Positions 60,982 to 64,000 of a DNA stretch of 64,000 bases are shown piece by piece. The notes under the pieces were generated by a model. That model saw only the letters and a list, made by a program, of their open reading frames with translations. It made no database searches and had not been told where the DNA came from. Position 1 is the stretch's first letter; each line of letters opens with the position of its first letter. The DNA comes from Limimaricola sp. G21655-S1 (GTDB lineage: Bacteria; Pseudomonadota; Alphaproteobacteria; Rhodobacterales; Rhodobacteraceae), in the NCBI RefSeq assembly GCF_027213785.1, contig NZ_JAPWGO010000015.1, forward strand, positions 51,859 through 115,858, written 5' to 3'. A program made the position numbers and the translations under genes.

Positions 60982-61380
60982 TCAGCCCACGCGCGCGACC
61001 TCGCGCTCCGCCGTCAGACGGTCGGCATAGCGCTCCCGGCAATCGCGAAAGTGCTTGTAGACCTCCGCCAGCCGGCGGAGCTCCTCGAGCCGCGGGTCCC
61101 ACAGGGTGTCGTAGCGGGTATCCTCGCGCAGGGCGCGGTCGCCATAGCACGGACATTGGGCATTGAGTGCCACCCGCAGCGCCTCGCCCATCAGCGTCAC
61201 CACGTCGATGTCGCGGTCTTCGAAGGGCTGGCCCGCCTCGAGCCGCCGGCAGGCGGCGGGCCAGAGCGAACGGATGCTGCCAGTGGTGTCGATGGAGGCC
61301 TCGAACCAGAGCCGCGCAAAGGCGCGGCCGCTGCGAATGACCGCATAGGCGAGATCTTCGGTGGAGGGGGATTTCGTCAT
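60982..61380 (-). CDS. Unknown accessory protein (132 residues)
   Basis: Starts MTKSPSTEDLAYAVIRSGRAFARLW after AAGGTTCATCCC. Helical, contains a CPCYGD motif and LWPAACRRLEAGQPFEDRD, and ends in a charged ERYADRLTAEREVARVG. No domain recognised. It is on the minus strand upstream of the PemK-like gene but separated from it by a terminator-like hairpin. The CPC cysteines could bind metal, but only three cysteines are present. Confidence 0.5.
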   Translation of the reverse strand: MTKSPSTEDLAYAVIRSGRAFARLWFEASIDTTGSIRSLWPAACRRLEAGQPFEDRDIDVVTLMGEALRVALNAQCPCYGDRALREDTRYDTLWDPRLEELRRLAEVYKHFRDCRERYADRLTAEREVARVG

Positions 61381-61490
61381 GGGATGAACCTTGCATCTGT
61401 GAGAGGGATGAAGGCTCCGAGAAAGCGCGGAATGCCGTCTGACGGCAGATACTCTTTGTCCGGACAGCTCGTCGCACGGCCAAAGGCAAC

Positions 61491-61554
61491 GCGTGTTTTC
61501 CTGTCCGTCTCGGGCCTTCAGGTCAAAAGGCCCGAGACGGACAGGGGAACACGC
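61491..61554. repeat. very long hairpin (28-bp stem)
   Basis: 61491-61518 pairs with 61527-61554 around an 8-base loop (CAGGTCAA). Only two positions deviate, and both would be G-U pairs in RNA. The core CTGTCCGTCTCGGGCC / GGCCCGAGACGGACAG is perfect. It sits between a leftward and a rightward gene (both start away from it), so it is not needed as a simple terminator for either. Confidence 0.75.
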
Positions 61555-61759
61555 GATTTATTCTGAACCCTATTCCAGCCAGGACGTTCGCTCGAACGGA
61601 CATGCTCTCACCTCTTCTCTTTCCCCTGCGGTAGAATGGGCATTGCCCCCTCACACCATGGGCAAAAGAAGTGATGACCGCGTGTGGGCCGGGGGTGGAT
61701 AATGGCGGCATGGCTGGGTAAGGGCCGTCATCGATTGGCACTCTCCTGAAAGGACCCCC

Positions 61760-62086
61760 ATGAGCGACTTCGACCTGAGCGATCTGGATCTGGCCGAGCT
61801 GAAAAAGCTTCATAAGGAAACTGCGGCCGCCATTCAGAACTACGAGGCGCGGCGCCGTCAGGAAGCACTCGCAGCCGCGGAAGCCGCGGCGAAATCTGCC
61901 GGCTATTCGCTGAAGGATCTCGTCGGCGCATCGGTTGGAAAGCCCTCCAAGTCGATCAATCCCCCCAAATACCGCAACCCCGCCGATGAAACCCAGACCT
62001 GGACCGGGCGCGGCCGTCAGCCCCAGTGGGTCAAGGATGCGCTGGCAGCCAACAAGTCGCTCGATGATTTCCTGATCGCCGGGTGA
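61760..62086 (+). CDS. H-NS family nucleoid protein
   Basis: 108 residues. N-terminal coiled-coil oligomerisation part (DLAELKKLHKETAAAIQNYEARRRQEALAAAE as overlapping heptads), linker, and the DNA-binding C-terminus YRNPADETQTWTGRGRQPQW with the TWTGRGRQP AT-hook-like loop. Family knowledge: H-NS homologues bind AT-rich DNA and silence acquired genes; copies on mobile DNA reduce the fitness cost of transfer. GAAAGGACCCCC precedes the ATG. Expected to act on the AT-rich promoters of this same region. Confidence 0.9.
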   Translation: MSDFDLSDLDLAELKKLHKETAAAIQNYEARRRQEALAAAEAAAKSAGYSLKDLVGASVGKPSKSINPPKYRNPADETQTWTGRGRQPQWVKDALAANKSLDDFLIAG

Positions 62087-62403
62087 GATCAGTGGCCGGC
62101 GGTCCGCGTTGCGGATCGCCGGATCTTTTCAGCCCCTATGGCCTTTCGGATCTTCTCCAGCCTTCGGTTTCGAGCCCCGGTTTCTCAGAAAACGCCAAGT
62201 GCGATCTGGTGCGTATAGCCAGCGGGCAACGCGCCAACCAAATGGTCAGCCGAGTATTCCTCGAGGGAATTGAACGGGCCGAGGGAATTCATTTGAACTC
62301 CCTGACGTCAGGCCGACTGCGGACTGGATAGGGACGATGTCGATGAAATCCTACGATTGGCACCGCTCCGCCCTTTTCCAGATCCACGAGATCGAAGATA
62401 GCC
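62087..62403. other. 317-base stretch with short repeats
   Basis: Convergent region between the H-NS gene and the minus-strand gene ending at 62404. GAGGGAATT occurs twice (62263-62271 and 62281-62289), and AGGGAATTC (62282-62290) forms a near-perfect hairpin with GAACTCCCT (62295-62303). No gene supported. Confidence 0.4.
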
Positions 62404-62772
62404 TCAGCAAGGATTGGCAGCCGGACCGGATGAGGTGAGTGCCCAGGAACCTTCGTGGCGACAGAGAACCCGCGCAGGGGACAGGCGGTCACGCAGGGCG
62501 CTATAGAGGGCGGAAAGGCATTCCACCTCTGGCTTCGGACCTTCGACATGAAAACCGGTTTGCGCGTCCTCGACGATCTGGATGATCGGCATGAGGCCCG
62601 GGCGGTCATCCGGGCCCTCGTTCCAATCCCACCGGAAGATGAGAGGCCCACTCATTTCCAGGCCTTTATCGCGCAGGTGAAACCAAACCCGGCCATTGTC
62701 ATGAGGGTAAAAGAACAGGCTTCCGGATGTGACAAGCCGCAGAAGTTGATCGTGGCTGGGAGAAATCGTCAT
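62404..62772 (-). CDS. Unknown accessory protein (122 residues)
   Basis: From ATG 62772 (MTISPSHDQLLRLVTSGSLFFYP; AAGGG upstream). Has an aromatic beta-rich middle (RVWFHLRDKGLEM, LIFRWDWNEGPDDRPG) and a short helical end (LSALYSALRDRL). No domain recognised. It is single-gene, minus strand, facing the H-NS gene tail. Confidence 0.5.
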   Translation of the reverse strand: MTISPSHDQLLRLVTSGSLFFYPHDNGRVWFHLRDKGLEMSGPLIFRWDWNEGPDDRPGLMPIIQIVEDAQTGFHVEGPKPEVECLSALYSALRDRLSPARVLCRHEGSWALTSSGPAANPC

Positions 62773-63158
62773 GGGTAGACCCTTATATGTTTGGCTGAAC
62801 CGGACATGGGTCTGTCTTGCGGAGCACGGAAATCTTTTATGTTCCCTCTTCCGCACGTGAGGGTCCTGGTCTCTCCGTCGGAAGGAGCCCGTGCTGACAG
62901 GCGAACGGTCGCGTCTACTCCCGGGTATCTGGCCGAGCGATACCGGGAGGACATGATCCGCATCCGGTTCCCGGCACTGGTCGCTGACCTCTCAGGGACA
63001 GCTGAAGCCGACAACGGGGCGCTGGCCGTGCCGAACACTCGACTCGCAGATGCTCAGCCCAGGCGATCCGGGTCCGGCCACCCTTCCTGTAGGCGATCCT
63101 CAGGACATGTTTGGCATATGCGCTGAAATCTACATGTTTGTAGTAAATTGCTTATGCT

Positions 63159-63198
63159 ACAAGCATGGCATAGGAATTTGATGTCACAAGCATGGCAT
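63159..63198 (+). promoter_or_regulatory. direct-repeat operators of hipBA
   Basis: ACAAGCATGGCAT occurs exactly at 63159-63171 and again at 63186-63198, 27 bases apart, immediately before the hipB start. Further upstream CTACA/TGTAG inverted repeats (63130-63160) are also present. HipB-type proteins autoregulate by binding several operators ahead of their gene. The wider stretch 62773-63209 holds no gene. Confidence 0.6.
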
Positions 63199-63209
63199 GG
63201 GAGACGGGC

Positions 63210-63476
63210 ATGGATGCAACTGTGTTCCGGGACGCGAAAGCCTTGGGCCAGCAGCTGCGCCAAGCGCGCAAGGCGAAAGGCTGGTCACAAGGCGATCTCG
63301 CCCAGCGGGCAGGCACGGATCCGCGCCAGATCTCACGGATCGAAACGGCGGCCCATGAGCCGAAGCTGAGCCTCCTGCTTGCCGTGGTGGCGGCGCTCGA
63401 ACTGGACCTCGGCCTCGTGCCTCGGCGTGGGGCGTCCTCGCAGACGGCGCGACCCAGGCCCGAGGACATCTTCTGA
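63210..63476 (+). CDS. hipB: HipB-like XRE-family antitoxin/regulator
   Basis: 88 residues from ATG 63210 (GGGAGACGGGC upstream; an in-frame ATG at 63192 lies inside the operator repeat). XRE helix-turn-helix: LGQQLRQARKAKGWSQGDLAQRAGTDPRQISRIET as overlapping helices, followed by LDLGLVPR, the typical HipB end. Family knowledge: it neutralises HipA and represses the operon. The stop overlaps the hipA start (TGATG). Confidence 0.85.
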   Translation: MDATVFRDAKALGQQLRQARKAKGWSQGDLAQRAGTDPRQISRIETAAHEPKLSLLLAVVAALELDLGLVPRRGASSQTARPRPEDIF

Positions 63477-63923
63477 TGGGGCGCAGATCGCTCACCCGCA
63501 CGCTCGACGTCTATCTCAACGGGCGGCTTGCGGGATATTACGGCTATCGCCCCGCCGCCGGCGCGAGCTTTCGCTACGACGACACCTGGCTCGGCTGGGA
63601 ATTCCGCTTTCCGATCTCGCGCGCCCTGCCCCTGGTGTCGTCGACCCAGACCGGAGACCACGTGGACGCGGTTTTCGAGAACCTGCTCCCCGACGTGCCC
63701 GAGCTGCGACGGGCGATCGCCGAGCGCACGGAAGCGCGCAGCGATCGGACACATGACCTCCTTGCCGCGATCGGCCAGGATTGCGTGGGGGCGATGCAGT
63801 TCCTGCCGCATGGGGTGACGCCGGCCGACCCGTTCCGGATCGAGGGCACGCCACAATCCGAGGCCCAGATTGCACAGACGCTCAGATCGCTCAGCACGAC
63901 GCCGCTCGGCATCAATCCGGAAG
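63476..63923 (+). pseudogene. hipA: HipA kinase, N-terminal part only
   Basis: About 149 residues from ATG 63476 match the HipA N-terminal subdomain (LDVYLNGRLAGYY, FRFPISRALPLVSS, VFENLLPDVPELRRAIAER, LLAAIGQDCVGAMQF, TPLGINPE). HipA is about 430-440 residues; the expected phosphate-loop region with a SIAGAQEKTAL-like motif should follow, but homology stops at ~63923, where a sequence with insertion-sequence-like repeats starts. The kinase core is therefore missing at this position. Confidence 0.75.
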
Positions 63924-64000
63924 TGTCCAGCGACATTCGGAACTGGCCCGGGGGCGACACGAAGAACTGGCCCACCCTCATATCGATACGGTTGTGGTTT
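63924..64000. mobile_element. end of a probable IS21-type element (partial)
   Basis: From TGTCCAGCGACATT at 63924 the sequence leaves the hipA homology. Two related 19-mers, CGACATTCGGAACTGGCCC (63931-63949) and CGACACGAAGAACTGGCCC (63955-63973), are in tandem at 24-base spacing. Ends beginning TG with multiple internal repeats are typical of IS21-family elements. The transposase genes would lie beyond the window, so the family is tentative. Confidence 0.5.

Noticed and set aside
61491..61554. Reading the long hairpin as a CRISPR repeat or integron attC
   Set aside because: It is single, has no spacer array, and lacks attC core sites; it is kept as an unexplained hairpin.

Overview
The window reads as a high-GC alphaproteobacterial replicon, most likely from the Rhodobacterales (Paracoccaceae/Roseobacteraceae). 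I infer this from the codon bias and from the gene repertoire: Ku-LigD repair, BKACE/DUF849 enzymes, a long-form xylose isomerase operon, carnitine/gamma-butyrobetaine catabolism and a NitT/TauT-type uptake system. I cannot name a genus. No rRNA, tRNA or CRISPR array was seen.

Left part (1-30 kb) holds chromosome-like metabolic blocks. There is the end of a uronate pathway (kduI-kduD), an RND efflux adaptor/pump pair, the NHEJ pair ku-ligD, a Spo0M-like protein, a carboxymuconolactone-decarboxylase-fold gene facing a TetR regulator across tandem operators, a MetY-type sulfhydrylase, a ccdAB toxin-antitoxin pair and a MarR regulator. These are followed by an RpiR / BKACE / class III aminotransferase catabolic unit of unknown substrate, a xylose unit (xylB, LacI-type regulator, xylA) with matching operators, a large secreted ExeM/NucH-like nuclease, and the homogentisate unit (MarR, hmgA, fahA) with a perfect operator.

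The minus-strand operon 36738-30197 encodes gamma-butyrobetaine/crotonobetaine/carnitine breakdown: acyl-CoA dehydrogenase, ADP-forming CoA ligase, CaiD-like hydratase, dehydrocarnitine-cleaving BKACE, carnitine dehydrogenase fused to a thioesterase, and a 54-residue protein. A decayed PotC-like permease end is still ATGA-coupled upstream. It stops at a damaged IS30-family element (about 37054-38169) that has probably separated the operon from its own transporter and promoter.

From 38.4 to 46.1 kb, with somewhat less GC-rich spacers, is a self-contained uptake and catabolic cluster: class V aminotransferase-like protein, alpha/beta-hydrolase with no nucleophilic serine, ABC ATPase/permease/NMT1-type binding protein, GntR regulator and aldehyde dehydrogenase. 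It ends in a 14-bp stem-loop.

From 46.48 kb to the right edge the window is accessory DNA resembling an integrated plasmid or genomic island. It has two overlapping tyrosine-recombinase-type genes behind a small HTH-like protein, two diverged paralogues of unknown function, an orphan adenine-methyltransferase-like protein whose C-terminal module is duplicated, a separate protein made only of those modules, two DUF3892 genes, a YubB/DUF1281-like gene, several unknown small genes, a PemK/MazF-like toxin, an H-NS homologue, a very long hairpin, and hipBA whose hipA is cut by what looks like the end of an IS21-type element.
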